Shown: piece after piece, positions 43,680-52,571 of the stretch
Position numbering within the stretch: the first letter of the stretch is position 1
Layout: each line of letters opens with the position of its first letter
The notes under the pieces: generated by a model
The model's database searches: none
Told to the model about the DNA's origin: nothing
The model's input: only the letters and a program-made list of their open reading frames with translations
NCBI GenBank assembly: GCA_002892395.1
Contig: NBBL01000007.1
Coordinates: forward strand, 130 to 64,129
Length of the DNA: 64,000 nt
Direction of reading: 5' to 3'
Source of the DNA: Lachnospiraceae bacterium
GTDB taxonomy: Bacteria; Bacillota; Clostridia; Lachnospirales; Lachnospiraceae
Made by a program: the position numbers and the translations under genes

Positions 43680-44474
43680 TTATTTCTTTCCGTGCTTCAG
43701 CGCGCCCTGATATGCGTACAGCGCTGCGCCCAGCGCCCCGTTGTACTGTGTGAGCGGGGAAGTGGAAATCTTGGTATTCAGCACTTCCTCAAGCGCGCTC
43801 ACCACACCGTGGTTCTGCGCCACACCTCCGGTCATGACAACCTCCGGAACCACACCGATTCTGTGCACCAGCCCGGCAACTCTTCCTGCGATTGCCCTGT
43901 GAATTCCGGCAATGATATCCCGCTTGTCAGTTCCCAGGGCCAACTGGCTTATGACCTCGCTCTCCGCAAAGACGGTGCAGGTGGAGCTGATGCCGATCTG
44001 TTTGGTGGACTGGGCGGATAAAACCTCCAGATCCTGAACCCGAACCTCCAGGACGCGGGCCATTACATCCAGAAACCGCCCGGTTCCGGCCGCGCACTTG
44101 TCATTCATCTGAAAGTTGACCATTGCGCCGTTTTCGATCTTCAGAACCTTCACATCCTGTCCGCCGATATCAATCACTGTATGAACTTTGGGGAAGAGAT
44201 AATAGGCTCCTCTCGCATGACAGGAAAGCTCACTCATCTGCTTATCCGCAACACCGTCTAGAGAGTTCCTTCCGTAGCCGGTGGCCAGAGTGTAATCCAT
44301 GTCCTCCCTGGTCATACCGGCTGTCTCCAGAACCTCTTTGATGGCGCGCTGGGGACCGGAAGTTCCGGTCCCTACGCTCACCAGGGATTTTGCGACGATT
44401 TCGTTCCCGTCCTTCATGATGATGCACTTTGACGCGGTGGAGCCCACATCAATTCCCAGTGTATAAATCGCCAT
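43680..44474 (-). CDS. hgdC: 2-hydroxyglutaryl-CoA dehydratase activator (archerase)
   Basis: 264 residues of the ASKHA ATPase fold. Phosphate loops [18 protein letters not shown] (6-23) and IDIGGQDVK (101-109); C127 ([11 protein letters not shown]) and C166 ([13 protein letters not shown]) match the two cluster cysteines of the Acidaminococcus protein, which form one 4Fe-4S across the homodimer. ATP hydrolysis injects one high-energy electron into HgdAB. Oxygen-sensitive in known cases. Placed between gcdA and hgdA, the same order as in Acidaminococcus. Confidence 0.96.
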   Translation of the reverse strand: MAIYTLGIDVGSTASKCIIMKDGNEIVAKSLVSVGTGTSGPQRAIKEVLETAGMTREDMDYTLATGYGRNSLDGVADKQMSELSCHARGAYYLFPKVHTVIDIGGQDVKVLKIENGAMVNFQMNDKCAAGTGRFLDVMARVLEVRVQDLEVLSAQSTKQIGISSTCTVFAESEVISQLALGTDKRDIIAGIHRAIAGRVAGLVHRIGVVPEVVMTGGVAQNHGVVSALEEVLNTKISTSPLTQYNGALGAALYAYQGALKHGKK

Positions 44475-44495
44475 GAATTATTCTCTCCCGCCGAC

Positions 44496-46307
44496 TCAGG
44501 CCTTCACGGCATTCTTTGCGCTCTGGCCATTGTCGTTGTAATCCTTGATCACTCTCGGAAGCAGCATCTGATGCACCGGGCAGATTGACTTCGGGTTCTG
44601 ATAAGCTGCATCCGTGAATGCCACCACATAATTTCTGAGCTTGGGCATATCCACGATTTCATCCACCAGGCCTGCCTTTGCGCAGTAAGCCGGCGTGGAA
44701 GTATCAATGTAATGCTGAATCAGGCTGTTCATCTTGTCGATGGTGCCCTGCAGATCCTTTCCGGCATCCTGATCCTTCACCAGACGGCGGCTGTACATTG
44801 CGCCGGCTGCAGTCTTTCCGTACATAACATTGATTTCTGTCGCAGCGGTGCCGATGGAGAACACATTGTTGTCGTTTGCCTGCGGTCCGCCAAGGACATA
44901 GTGGGCAGCTGCCGTTCCCTTACGAAGGGTGATCTCCAGCATCGGAAGCTTGCTGGACTGGATGGAGTAAATCAGGCTCTGTCCCAGTCCCAGAAGCTCT
45001 GCCTTCTCGGCTTCGTTGTCCACATCAATGCCTGTGGTATCCTGCACCCAGACCATGGGAAGGCGATCACGTCCACAAAGGGTGACAAATTCATTCATCT
45101 TGATCAGCCCCTGGCGATAGAGCTTGCCGCCCATGCCCATGGCACCTTTTCCTCTGTACTCCGGATAGTTCGGATAGCCCTGCATGGCCAGCACGCCCTG
45201 GCGGTTTGCAACCACACCCACCAGGAGACCGTTGACCTTCGCAAGTCCGGTGATCATCTCCGGGCCGTAGTCCTTTTTGTACTCCATGAATTCGCCGCCG
45301 TCGAACAGGCACTTGAGGACATTGTACATGTCATAGGTTCTGCGAGTGTTGCGCGGAACAATGCTGTAAAGCTCCTCTCCCACCATTGCCGGCGCCTTCG
45401 GAACGTCCACCCGGAAGAATTCCGGATTGAAGGCCGGGACGTAGTCCATGTACTTTTTGATGGCATCCAGGACGCCGAATTCCTCCGTATATGCTTCCCG
45501 GAAGAAGCCGGTCACGTTGTAGTGAATGGAGACAGACCCCGGAGGATCATTCTTCATTGCGCGTGTTGCATCAATCATGCCCTGTGCGCCTTCCAGATCC
45601 ACGTATGGCTTGGAATCCATGCCGCCGACGATGCCGGCTCCGCCGACCGCCATATTTCCCTTCTCATGTGCAATCAGAATCGTGGGGGAAATGGAGTGAT
45701 AGCCGCCGCCCGCCGGATTCGTTCCGTAAATTCCCACAATAACCGGGACGCCCATCTGGTTCAGCTCCGAATTGCGGTAGAAGGGTGTGCCGCCGCCCCG
45801 TCTGTTCGGATATACCTTTTCCTGCTCATCCAGCTTAACACCGGAGCAGTTCAGGATATACACCAGCGGAATCCCCAGCAGCTTGGCTGTATCCGAACCT
45901 CTCAACAGGTTGTCCGCCTGTCCGGGTACCCATGCGCCCGCCATCTTCTTATTGTCGGAGGCGATGATCACCGCCCATTTTCCGTTGATTCTTCCGAGCC
46001 CCTTGACAATGCCCGTGCTCACGATGCCAATCTTCTCCTCCGCATTGCCCTCCGGATTATAAATCGTATTCAGCGGGCAAAAGCTCCCGGGATCAACCAG
46101 CTGGTTAATGCGCTCCAGTGCCGTATACTGACCCTTGGCGTGCATCTTCTCATCTGCGACACCGGCAGAGAGCATTGCCTCCGCCTGCTCATGGATTTCC
46201 GTCTCAATCTGCTTTAATTCCGCGATATTCTCATCGTTCGGCTTAGCCGCCGGCGCATCGAGCACCGGCATATTCTGAAAATAGCGCGGCATGGAATAAT
46301 TGTTCAT
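44496..46307 (-). CDS. gcdA: Glutaconyl-CoA decarboxylase subunit alpha
   Basis: 603 residues from ATG 46307 (AGAGGAGATTCGGAC). Carboxyltransferase domains of the biotin enzyme: KWAVIIASDNKKMAGAWVPG, YILNCSGVKLDEQEKVYPNR, GIYGTNPAGGGYHSISP, VVANRQGVLAMQGYPNYPEY, VWVQDTTGIDVDNEAEKAEL. It moves CO2 from glutaconyl-CoA to biotin on GcdC, giving crotonyl-CoA. Size matches the 587-residue Acidaminococcus subunit. Lies between gctB and hgdC. Confidence 0.95.
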   Translation of the reverse strand: MNNYSMPRYFQNMPVLDAPAAKPNDENIAELKQIETEIHEQAEAMLSAGVADEKMHAKGQYTALERINQLVDPGSFCPLNTIYNPEGNAEEKIGIVSTGIVKGLGRINGKWAVIIASDNKKMAGAWVPGQADNLLRGSDTAKLLGIPLVYILNCSGVKLDEQEKVYPNRRGGGTPFYRNSELNQMGVPVIVGIYGTNPAGGGYHSISPTILIAHEKGNMAVGGAGIVGGMDSKPYVDLEGAQGMIDATRAMKNDPPGSVSIHYNVTGFFREAYTEEFGVLDAIKKYMDYVPAFNPEFFRVDVPKAPAMVGEELYSIVPRNTRRTYDMYNVLKCLFDGGEFMEYKKDYGPEMITGLAKVNGLLVGVVANRQGVLAMQGYPNYPEYRGKGAMGMGGKLYRQGLIKMNEFVTLCGRDRLPMVWVQDTTGIDVDNEAEKAELLGLGQSLIYSIQSSKLPMLEITLRKGTAAAHYVLGGPQANDNNVFSIGTAATEINVMYGKTAAGAMYSRRLVKDQDAGKDLQGTIDKMNSLIQHYIDTSTPAYCAKAGLVDEIVDMPKLRNYVVAFTDAAYQNPKSICPVHQMLLPRVIKDYNDNGQSAKNAVKA

Positions 46308-46393
46308 GTCCGAATCTCCTCTTTCTCTGTAAAAGTCCAGTGACTGCTGCACAAAAACAAGCTCGTGTATCAGACCTTACGGCCGGATCTCTT

Positions 46394-47188
46394 TTACTGC
46401 TTCGGAACTTTGATGAAGGCCTGGCCCGGATCGATCTCCTCGCGGATCATCTTGATAATCTCCGGAGACGGTCCCTCCATCAGCTTCGCTCTGGAGACAT
46501 CAATGTCAAAGCCGGTATTTTCCAGCACCATCTCCGGTGTCGAGAAGGGATAGTAGTACGCCAGGTACATTCTCTTGGTCTCCTCGTCAAACTTCATGAT
46601 ACCAAGATCCGTGACCACCATTCTGGGACCCCGGTTGCCGGGCAGACCAGCCCGCTCTCTTCCTCCCGGTCCGTCCATCCAGCCCGGGCTGGTGATGTAG
46701 TCAACCTTCTCCATAAATCTTCTCTTCTGATGCTGCATCATGATGATGGTGTTGCAGTAGGTGGCAATTCCATTGGCGCCGCCGGAGCCTGTGAAGCGGG
46801 TCTTCGGGTTGTTGTAATTGCCGATGCAGGTGGAGTTTACGTTTCCGTAGGGATCGATCTGCGCCCCGCCGATAAATGCAATCAGGCGATCTCTGTCATG
46901 CAGCCACTCATTTGCCTCAAAACCGACAAAGCGGATGTTCGGCCACTGCACGGCACAGTGTGCCATGAAGCGAAGGTCGCCGACGGAACGCGGAACCTCC
47001 ACCGGTGCGCAATCCATCAGTCCGCTCTCCACAATCGGGTGGCAGGACGGGCAGACCGCTCGCTTTGCCAGCGATGCGCCGATCAGCGGCAGTCCCGTAC
47101 CGACGATTACGATCTGGTTTTCTTCAATGTTTTTCGCAATTGCATAAGCCTGCATTTCCTGCTTGGTGTATTTCGTATAATCAGCCAT
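46394..47188 (-). CDS. gctB: Glutaconate CoA-transferase subunit B
   Basis: 264 residues. E54 in HPIVESGLMDC coincides with the catalytic beta-Glu54 of the Acidaminococcus enzyme, which forms the glutamyl-CoA thioester. Other conserved parts: VIVGTGLPLIGASLAK, GGAQIDPYGNVNST, RFTGSGGANGIATYCNT, YITSPGWMDGPGGRE. Activates (R)-2-hydroxyglutarate with CoA from acetyl-CoA or glutaconyl-CoA. Start 17 bases after gctA. Confidence 0.96.
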   Translation of the reverse strand: MADYTKYTKQEMQAYAIAKNIEENQIVIVGTGLPLIGASLAKRAVCPSCHPIVESGLMDCAPVEVPRSVGDLRFMAHCAVQWPNIRFVGFEANEWLHDRDRLIAFIGGAQIDPYGNVNSTCIGNYNNPKTRFTGSGGANGIATYCNTIIMMQHQKRRFMEKVDYITSPGWMDGPGGRERAGLPGNRGPRMVVTDLGIMKFDEETKRMYLAYYYPFSTPEMVLENTGFDIDVSRAKLMEGPSPEIIKMIREEIDPGQAFIKVPKQ

Positions 47189-47205
47189 TTTCTCCTACCT
47201 CCCCT

Positions 47206-48237
47206 TTATCGTTTTGCGTATCCAAGACCCGGAATTACCTTCAGCTTTGTAAGACGCGCACCGCCGATCTTGTCCAGCAGTTCCTCGTTGGTCTTGCAGC
47301 TGTAAACCCACTTCTCAAGATAATCCTTGAACGTCTCGGGATTGACAGGAGCCGTATACGGAATTCCCTTCTTTGCCGCTTTTTCCGCTTCCTTCGCGAT
47401 CTGCTTCTCTGCGTCTTCCTGATCCTGATACTTGGAAGCCTTGTCATATTCCTTCATTGCAGCATCGTCGCAATCGTAATAGTTGTAGCACTGAGACGGC
47501 CATGCGCCGAAGGGAACGTGGCAGACTGCGGAGACACACTCCCCAAAGATCTTGTTCTTGGTCGGATCCTGGCGGATGTACTCATCGCTCACCAGTTCCT
47601 CGCAGGTGACGATCACCTTTTTGGCTGCGACAGCAATATCAACATCGTGGAATTCATCGCCCTCGATGATGCAGGTTCCGTCCGGAGATGCCTTCTGCAC
47701 GTGAATAATCGCGGTGTCAAGCCTCGGAGTCGGAACAGCCACCACGGTTTCGCCCGGGCAGAAGGGATTCTCCACATAAGCAAACTTCAGGTTGTCCACC
47801 TTGTCCAGTTCCTGTCTCTTCTCCTTGGAAATGCCCCAGAACTCCGTCAGACCGGAGCCCTGCATCAGGCGAACCGGCAGATAGGGAAGTCCCAGAGACG
47901 CCGCGTGAAGCTGAAGCATCAGGACATCCTGGGAGTAGTCCTCATAAGTCAGCTGACCCGACTCAATCGCCGCCCGGAAGCGACGGGAAACATTCGTATA
48001 ACCGGAGTTTGCGGTGTAGCAGTTGATATATGCCTTCACCCTGCCCTCGCCGATCATCATATCCCAGTCACCGCCGGCAGGTCCTGCCCATACGGTAAAG
48101 CCGGTCTGCCCCTGCCTCAGGATCTCACCCACTGCCGCATAGGGCTTCCGGTTCGTCGTAAATCCGCCGAAGCAGATGGTGTCATCATTCTCCACATATT
48201 TCGCTACGGCATCGTATAAACTCATTACTTTATTCAA
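47206..48237 (-). CDS. gctA: Glutaconate CoA-transferase subunit A
   Basis: 343 residues from a TTG at 48237, five bases after AAAGGAGGAC; the resulting NKVMSLYDAVAKYV start matches the SKVMTLKDAIAKYV start of the Acidaminococcus protein, so the TTG is preferred over the ATG six codons later (VMSLY). Conserved: GGFTTNRKPYAAVGEILRQG, WAGPAGGDWDMMIGEGRVKA, YINCYTANSGYTNVSRRFR, LMQGSGLTEFWGISKE. An insert of Lys/Glu-rich residues (QDQEDAEKQIAKEAEKAAKK) near 270-295 is longer than in the Acidaminococcus protein as I recall it. Confidence 0.94.
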   Translation of the reverse strand: MNKVMSLYDAVAKYVENDDTICFGGFTTNRKPYAAVGEILRQGQTGFTVWAGPAGGDWDMMIGEGRVKAYINCYTANSGYTNVSRRFRAAIESGQLTYEDYSQDVLMLQLHAASLGLPYLPVRLMQGSGLTEFWGISKEKRQELDKVDNLKFAYVENPFCPGETVVAVPTPRLDTAIIHVQKASPDGTCIIEGDEFHDVDIAVAAKKVIVTCEELVSDEYIRQDPTKNKIFGECVSAVCHVPFGAWPSQCYNYYDCDDAAMKEYDKASKYQDQEDAEKQIAKEAEKAAKKGIPYTAPVNPETFKDYLEKWVYSCKTNEELLDKIGGARLTKLKVIPGLGYAKR

Positions 48238-48357
48238 AACAATGTCCTCCTTTCTGTCGGAACAGAAATACACTTTATGGTTTCAGTCAATCAGTAACAT
48301 CAGGAGAGCGGAGTCCCTTTCACGCCGCCGCCCTGACACAAGGCTCCTTCCGGCACA

Positions 48358-49509
48358 TCAATGTGCAAAAAACGTCAGGAAGAATCCCGCAGCAACCGCA
48401 GAACCGATTACGCCTGCCACATTCGGACCCATCGCATGCATGAGCAGAAAGTTCGTCCGATCTGTCTTGGAACCCACTGTCTGCGAAACGCGTGCTGCCA
48501 TCGGCACAGCGGAAACGCCTGCGGAACCGATCAGCGGATTGATCTTGCCGCCTGTCACCACGCAGAGCAGCTTGCCCAGCAGCAGACCGCCGACGGTGGA
48601 AAAGCTGAATGCCGCAAGACCCATAACCACAATTGCCAGCGTCTGCGGACGCAGGAAAAGCTCTCCCCGCGCCGTTGCGCCCACGGAAAGCCCGAGGAAA
48701 ATCGTACAAATATTGCAAAGTGCATTCTGTGAAACATCCGACAGTCTCTCAACGACGCCGCACTCGCGGAACAGGTTCCCGAGCATCAGCATGCAAAGAA
48801 GCGGAGCTACATCCGGAAGCAACAGGGACACCAGAAAAGCAACCAGAATCGGGAAGATCACCTTCTCTGCCTTGGACACCTTCCTGAGCTGACTCATCTT
48901 GATTCTGCGTTCCTTTTCCGTGGTCAGTGCCATCATAATCGGAGGCTGGATCAACGGGATCAGCGCCATGTAGCTGTATGCCGCGACTGCGATGGGAGCC
49001 ACCAGCTCCGGCGCCAGGTTATTGGCCACATAGATGGCGGTGGGACCGTCTGCACCGCCGATAATTCCGATTGCCGCCGCCTGCTGCGGGGTGAAAAGCC
49101 CGGTTGCATTGGCAAAGACAAATGCACAGTAGATTCCCAGCTGTGCAGCTGCACCGAGGAGCAGTGAAATCGGGTTTGCAATCAGCGGGCCGAAATCTGT
49201 CATGGCTCCCACTGCAAGGAACATCATGCAGGGGAAAAAGCTTGACTTGACGCCCATGTACATGACGCCCAGGATTCCGGCGTCATACCAGTGATCCAGC
49301 TGATAAAAATACTCAAAGGTGCCAGAATGCGGCAGATTCGACATAAAAATACCGAATGAGATCGGGAGAAGCAAAAGAGGTTCAAACTGCTTGACCGTCG
49401 CCATATACATGAGAATGAATGAAATGACCAGCATGACAAGCTGCTGCCACGTCATCGTCGCATATCCGGAGCCGGAAAGCAGTCCCTCTACAATTTCAAT
49501 TAAATTCAC
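48358..49509 (-). CDS. gcdB: Glutaconyl-CoA decarboxylase subunit beta (sodium pump)
   Basis: 383 residues, about ten membrane helices, OadB/GcdB family. [20 protein letters not shown] (151-170) contains D154, the family's sodium-site Asp; [20 protein letters not shown] is the second conserved intramembrane loop. Decarboxylates carboxybiotin and pumps sodium out. Shorter leader than some homologues but complete. Follows gcdC by 21 bases; a 120-base gap separates it from gctA. Confidence 0.96.
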   Translation of the reverse strand: MNLIEIVEGLLSGSGYATMTWQQLVMLVISFILMYMATVKQFEPLLLLPISFGIFMSNLPHSGTFEYFYQLDHWYDAGILGVMYMGVKSSFFPCMMFLAVGAMTDFGPLIANPISLLLGAAAQLGIYCAFVFANATGLFTPQQAAAIGIIGGADGPTAIYVANNLAPELVAPIAVAAYSYMALIPLIQPPIMMALTTEKERRIKMSQLRKVSKAEKVIFPILVAFLVSLLLPDVAPLLCMLMLGNLFRECGVVERLSDVSQNALCNICTIFLGLSVGATARGELFLRPQTLAIVVMGLAAFSFSTVGGLLLGKLLCVVTGGKINPLIGSAGVSAVPMAARVSQTVGSKTDRTNFLLMHAMGPNVAGVIGSAVAAGFFLTFFAH

Positions 49510-49530
49510 AGCGCTTCGTTCCTCCTTCGC

Positions 49531-49968
49531 TTATTTCAACACGCCCATGACCTGATCGGTATCGACCGAATCGCCGGCCTTGACAGCGATGGAAGCAACG
49601 GTGCCGTCCACCGGAGCTACGATTTCGTTTTCCATCTTCATTGCCTCGATGATAAACATCGTCTGTCCCGCGGTGACCCTGTCTCCTGCATTGACCTTGA
49701 CGCCGAGAACCGTTCCGGGCATCGGACTTGTGACTGCTGTCTCTCCCGCCGCCGGTGCTGCTGTCGGTGCAGGTGCCGCTGCCGGTGCAGGTGCTGCCGC
49801 CGGTGCAGGTGCCGCCGCCGGTGCAGGTGCCGCTACCGGTGCCGCCACCGGGCGAACCGGAGTGGAGACGCCGGAAGCAATCTCTTCCCGGGTGAGCATG
49901 TGGAATGCGGACATGCGTTCCACCTCCACCTCATACTTTTTTCCGTTCATGGTAACCACATACTTCAT
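49531..49968 (-). CDS. gcdC: Glutaconyl-CoA decarboxylase subunit gamma (biotin carrier)
   Basis: 145 residues. N-terminal strand segment [18 protein letters not shown], then an Ala-Pro linker at about 41-74 ([17 protein letters not shown]), then the biotinyl domain with K111 in [16 protein letters not shown]. The linker is coded by near-perfect DNA repeats of GGTGCAGGTGCC type (49755-49848), so its length may vary by slippage. Carries CO2 from GcdA to GcdB. Starts 27 bases after gcdD. Confidence 0.96.
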   Translation of the reverse strand: MKYVVTMNGKKYEVEVERMSAFHMLTREEIASGVSTPVRPVAAPVAAPAPAAAPAPAAAPAPAAAPAPTAAPAAGETAVTSPMPGTVLGVKVNAGDRVTAGQTMFIIEAMKMENEIVAPVDGTVASIAVKAGDSVDTDQVMGVLK

Positions 49969-49995
49969 AGTGTTAGCCTCCTGTTTTATCTTGAA

Positions 49996-50280
49996 TTATT
50001 GCAATTCTCTGATGCTGGTAACATTGATCTCCTCCGGCGTCGCATGCAGTTCCTCGCAGATCACCGCAAGCAGTATGGAGCAGATCTCATCACTGATACC
50101 CGGGGGCTCCGGTGCAGGCCTGGATACTGCCTTGCTCGCAGAAGCGTTTCTGGACTCCATAATCCTGGAGAACACCAGAACGACCAAAGCAAGTGCAATC
50201 AGTGTAGACATAACTACACAGAGGCCCATCACTGAAAGTAAAAGACTTTCAGGTACTTCCATAGATGTGCTTGTCCACAT
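49996..50280 (-). CDS. gcdD: Glutaconyl-CoA decarboxylase subunit delta (OadG-like)
   Basis: 94 residues. One N-terminal membrane helix (LLLSVMGLCVVMSTLIALAL, about 13-37), a Pro-rich linker (SRPAPEPPG), and a short amphipathic C-terminus (EEINVTSIRELQ). The pattern is that of OadG/GcdD, which anchors the alpha subunit and biotin carrier to the membrane pump. First gene of the nine-gene operon, behind AAGGAGGTGGGACGAGT. Confidence 0.8.
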   Translation of the reverse strand: MWTSTSMEVPESLLLSVMGLCVVMSTLIALALVVLVFSRIMESRNASASKAVSRPAPEPPGISDEICSILLAVICEELHATPEEINVTSIRELQ

Positions 50281-50591
50281 ACTCGTCCCACCTCCTTATT
50301 ATTGTCCTTCTATCTTACCATAACCCGAATATTATTCCTCTGATTTATTGCGACAAACATTGCATATCTTGTTCTCGAAAAACAGAAACGCACAAAAAGG
50401 CAAAAACCATTGACATAATATTGTTTTTTTTTCCAAAAACTCCCTAAAACTCACCGTTCTATCCTGTTTTCACCTTGCGCAAAATATGTTACAATAAATC
50501 AGAATTGCAAAAAATAGAACATAAATTTTCATGACTCTCGGTGGATCTGATGGAAAGCGGAAGCAATATCGTGCAGTTGTGAGGAGGAAAA
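50281..50591. promoter_or_regulatory. Divergent promoter region, gcd operon and AraC gene
   Basis: Some 311 AT-rich bases without a gene. A weak minus-strand promoter for gcdD: TTGTCG (50351-50356), 16 bases, TAATAT (50329-50334). For the AraC gene a TACAAT box is at 50490-50495. No clear AraC-type direct repeat found by eye. Confidence 0.5.
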
Positions 50592-51488
50592 ATGGAGTCA
50601 CACGATTATATCATTCAGTATAAGCAGGATGACAGATGGCGCATGCACCGTCTCCACTATCACGAGGGGATTGAGCTCATGCTTGTCCTCAGTGACGGCG
50701 GCGATTTTTTTATGGATCGGAAGATGTATCCCCTCCGCAAAAATACGCTCTTTATCCTGAATGCCAACACGCTGCACCGCGACGAAAACAGTGCCGACGG
50801 TTCCATCTTCCGCCGCTATGTTCTTCACCTGCTTCCCTCGCTCCTGGAGCAGCTCTCCACCCCGCGCACCAATTTCCTCGAAGCGCTCCGCCAGTCCGGG
50901 GCCTGCATCCGTCTGTCTGACGAGGACACGGCAAAGCTTTCCCGCCTGTTTGAAAAGCTCCGCGTCATCCTTCCGCCGGCCTTCGGTTCCGATATTCTGG
51001 AACGGATGACCCTGTATGAAATTCTGCTTTTGGTCTGCAGCCGCGCCCGCTCCACAAGAAAAGAACACGGAACATCCAATCAGGATTACAACCGTGTTCA
51101 GCCGGTATTGGAATATCTCCGCCGAAACTGCACAGAGAAAATTTCTCTGGACGACCTGGCGGAGCGCTTCATGCTGAGCAAGCACTACCTGTGCCATATT
51201 TTTAAAAAGGGAACCGGCTTCAGTGTGATGGAATATGTCATCCAGCTCCGCATCATCACGGCGCAGCAGCTGCTGCGGCAGGGGGCCAATGTACAGGAAG
51301 CCAGCGAGCGCTCCGGCTTCCAGACCTATTCCCACTTTATCCGCACCTTCAACACCTACGTGGGACTTTCTCCAAAAAAGTATGCAAAGCTGTACCGTCA
51401 GGGAGAACGCTACGAAGCGGCTCCCGCCGTTCACACTCCATTCAGCATACGTCCCGACAAGAAAATTCTGATGCCCGGCGGGATGTGA
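50592..51488 (+). CDS. AraC-family regulator of the glutamate fermentation operon (inferred)
   Basis: 298 residues. N-terminal cupin-like sensing domain (HRLHYHEGIELMLVLSDGGD, with two His that could bind a ligand or metal), and C-terminal double helix-turn-helix: KISLDDLAERFMLSKHYLCH then IFKKGTGFSVMEYVIQLRI, and VQEASERSGFQTYSHFIRTF. Start behind GAGGAGGAAAA. Divergent from gcdD, which makes it the likely regulator of that operon; the inducer might be glutamate or a pathway acid. Confidence 0.9.
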   Translation: MESHDYIIQYKQDDRWRMHRLHYHEGIELMLVLSDGGDFFMDRKMYPLRKNTLFILNANTLHRDENSADGSIFRRYVLHLLPSLLEQLSTPRTNFLEALRQSGACIRLSDEDTAKLSRLFEKLRVILPPAFGSDILERMTLYEILLLVCSRARSTRKEHGTSNQDYNRVQPVLEYLRRNCTEKISLDDLAERFMLSKHYLCHIFKKGTGFSVMEYVIQLRIITAQQLLRQGANVQEASERSGFQTYSHFIRTFNTYVGLSPKKYAKLYRQGERYEAAPAVHTPFSIRPDKKILMPGGM

Positions 51489-51525
51489 GCGGAGGCTCCG
51501 CCCCTCTGCCGGGCGATTCTGTCTC

Positions 51526-51613
51526 TCAGCCGCCCGGAAGCTCTGTCTCAGCTGCCCGGAAGCTTTGTCTCAACTGCCCGGAAGCCCTATCTCAGCCGCC
51601 CAGAAGCTCTGTG
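51526..51613. repeat. 22-bp tandem array seeded by the TauE stop codon
   Basis: Four exact-length units at 51526-51547, 51548-51569, 51570-51591 and 51592-51613. Each opens TCARCYGCCCRGAAG; the last is the TauE gene end, with TCA being its TGA stop. So the final 22 bases of the gene occur three more times downstream, each with the stop codon. Confidence 0.93.
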
Positions 51614-52362
51614 AGAATCTTCACGAATAAAAGCAGCAGCACCGTCAGCATAATCGGTCGAATCACCCGGCTCCCCTTTGTCATCACCATTCCGGAGCCC
51701 ACATATTGTCCTGCCATGTTGAAAAGCGCCGCCGTGATTCCCAGGAGAAGCAGCACCTGACCATTCAGGAGAAAAATAACCATCGCAGTCAGATTGGTCA
51801 CCATGTTGACGGTTTTTGCAAGGGCATTTGCCTCCGCGATGGGAAGCCGGGCCGCAGCAGTCAGAAGGATGATCAAAAAGGTACCGGTTCCCGGTCCGTA
51901 CATTCCGTCGTAGATTCCCACCAGAAAGGAGGAGATGGTAACCCCGGCATATTGACGCAGCGTAAAGATATCCGTTTTCGGCGTGGAATCTGTCAGCAAA
52001 TGCTTGTTAAACACAGCCAGCGCCACAAGAGGCAGCACCCCAAGCAGCATCCAGAGCAGAATCTTCTCATTGAGGAGCAGCGAAAGGTGCGCCCCAATCC
52101 CGGAGCCAAGCATGCCAGTCACCACCGCCGGGGCCGCGATTCTCCAGCGTATCAGTCCCCTCCTCGCGAAACGAAACACAGCCACCACCGCTCCGCAGGA
52201 CGATGAAAACTTATTGGTGCCGACCGTATTGTGTATGGGAATCCCTGCAAACAGGTAGGCCGGAAGTGAAATGAGTCCGCCGCCTCCGGCAATGGAATCC
52301 ACCAGACCTGCCAAAAACACCAGAGGACAAACCATAATAAACGTAGCCGCTGTAATCTGCAT
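51592..52362 (-). CDS. TauE/SafE-family permease
   Basis: 256 residues from ATG 52362 (ATGGAGAAGCGGC); an upstream ATG at 52389 adds nine residues. Eight or so helices; family motifs FLAGLVDSIAGGGGLISLPA and HNTVGTNKFSSSCGAVVAVF near the start, and GIYDGMYGPGTGTFLIILLT in the second half. Exports or imports small organic sulfur or carboxylate anions in known cases. Substrate here unknown; its place among glutamate genes hints at an organic acid. Confidence 0.9.
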   Translation of the reverse strand: MQITAATFIMVCPLVFLAGLVDSIAGGGGLISLPAYLFAGIPIHNTVGTNKFSSSCGAVVAVFRFARRGLIRWRIAAPAVVTGMLGSGIGAHLSLLLNEKILLWMLLGVLPLVALAVFNKHLLTDSTPKTDIFTLRQYAGVTISSFLVGIYDGMYGPGTGTFLIILLTAAARLPIAEANALAKTVNMVTNLTAMVIFLLNGQVLLLLGITAALFNMAGQYVGSGMVMTKGSRVIRPIMLTVLLLLFVKILTELLGG

Positions 52363-52513
52363 GCCGCTTCTCCATTTCTTTCCCGTCAATCATAAAAAGT
52401 CTGCATCTCTGCACCTGCTTATCATATCGCATCCGGGATTTTTGCACAATCAAAAACAGCCCCGTGTCCGGGAGCATGGCATCCCGCTGGAAAAATCAAA
52501 TCGGAAACGCAAC

Positions 52514-52546
52514 GAGCGAGAATGCATGGCTGCATTCTCGCTCTTC
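52514..52546 (-). terminator. Terminator-like hairpin after the hydroxyglutarate dehydrogenase gene
   Basis: GAGCGAGAATGCA and TGCATTCTCGCTC form a perfect 13-bp stem with a 4-base loop. T-tail is poor on both strands. Confidence 0.6.
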
Positions 52547-52571
52547 CGGTTTTCCAGGTGACCTGCTGCAC

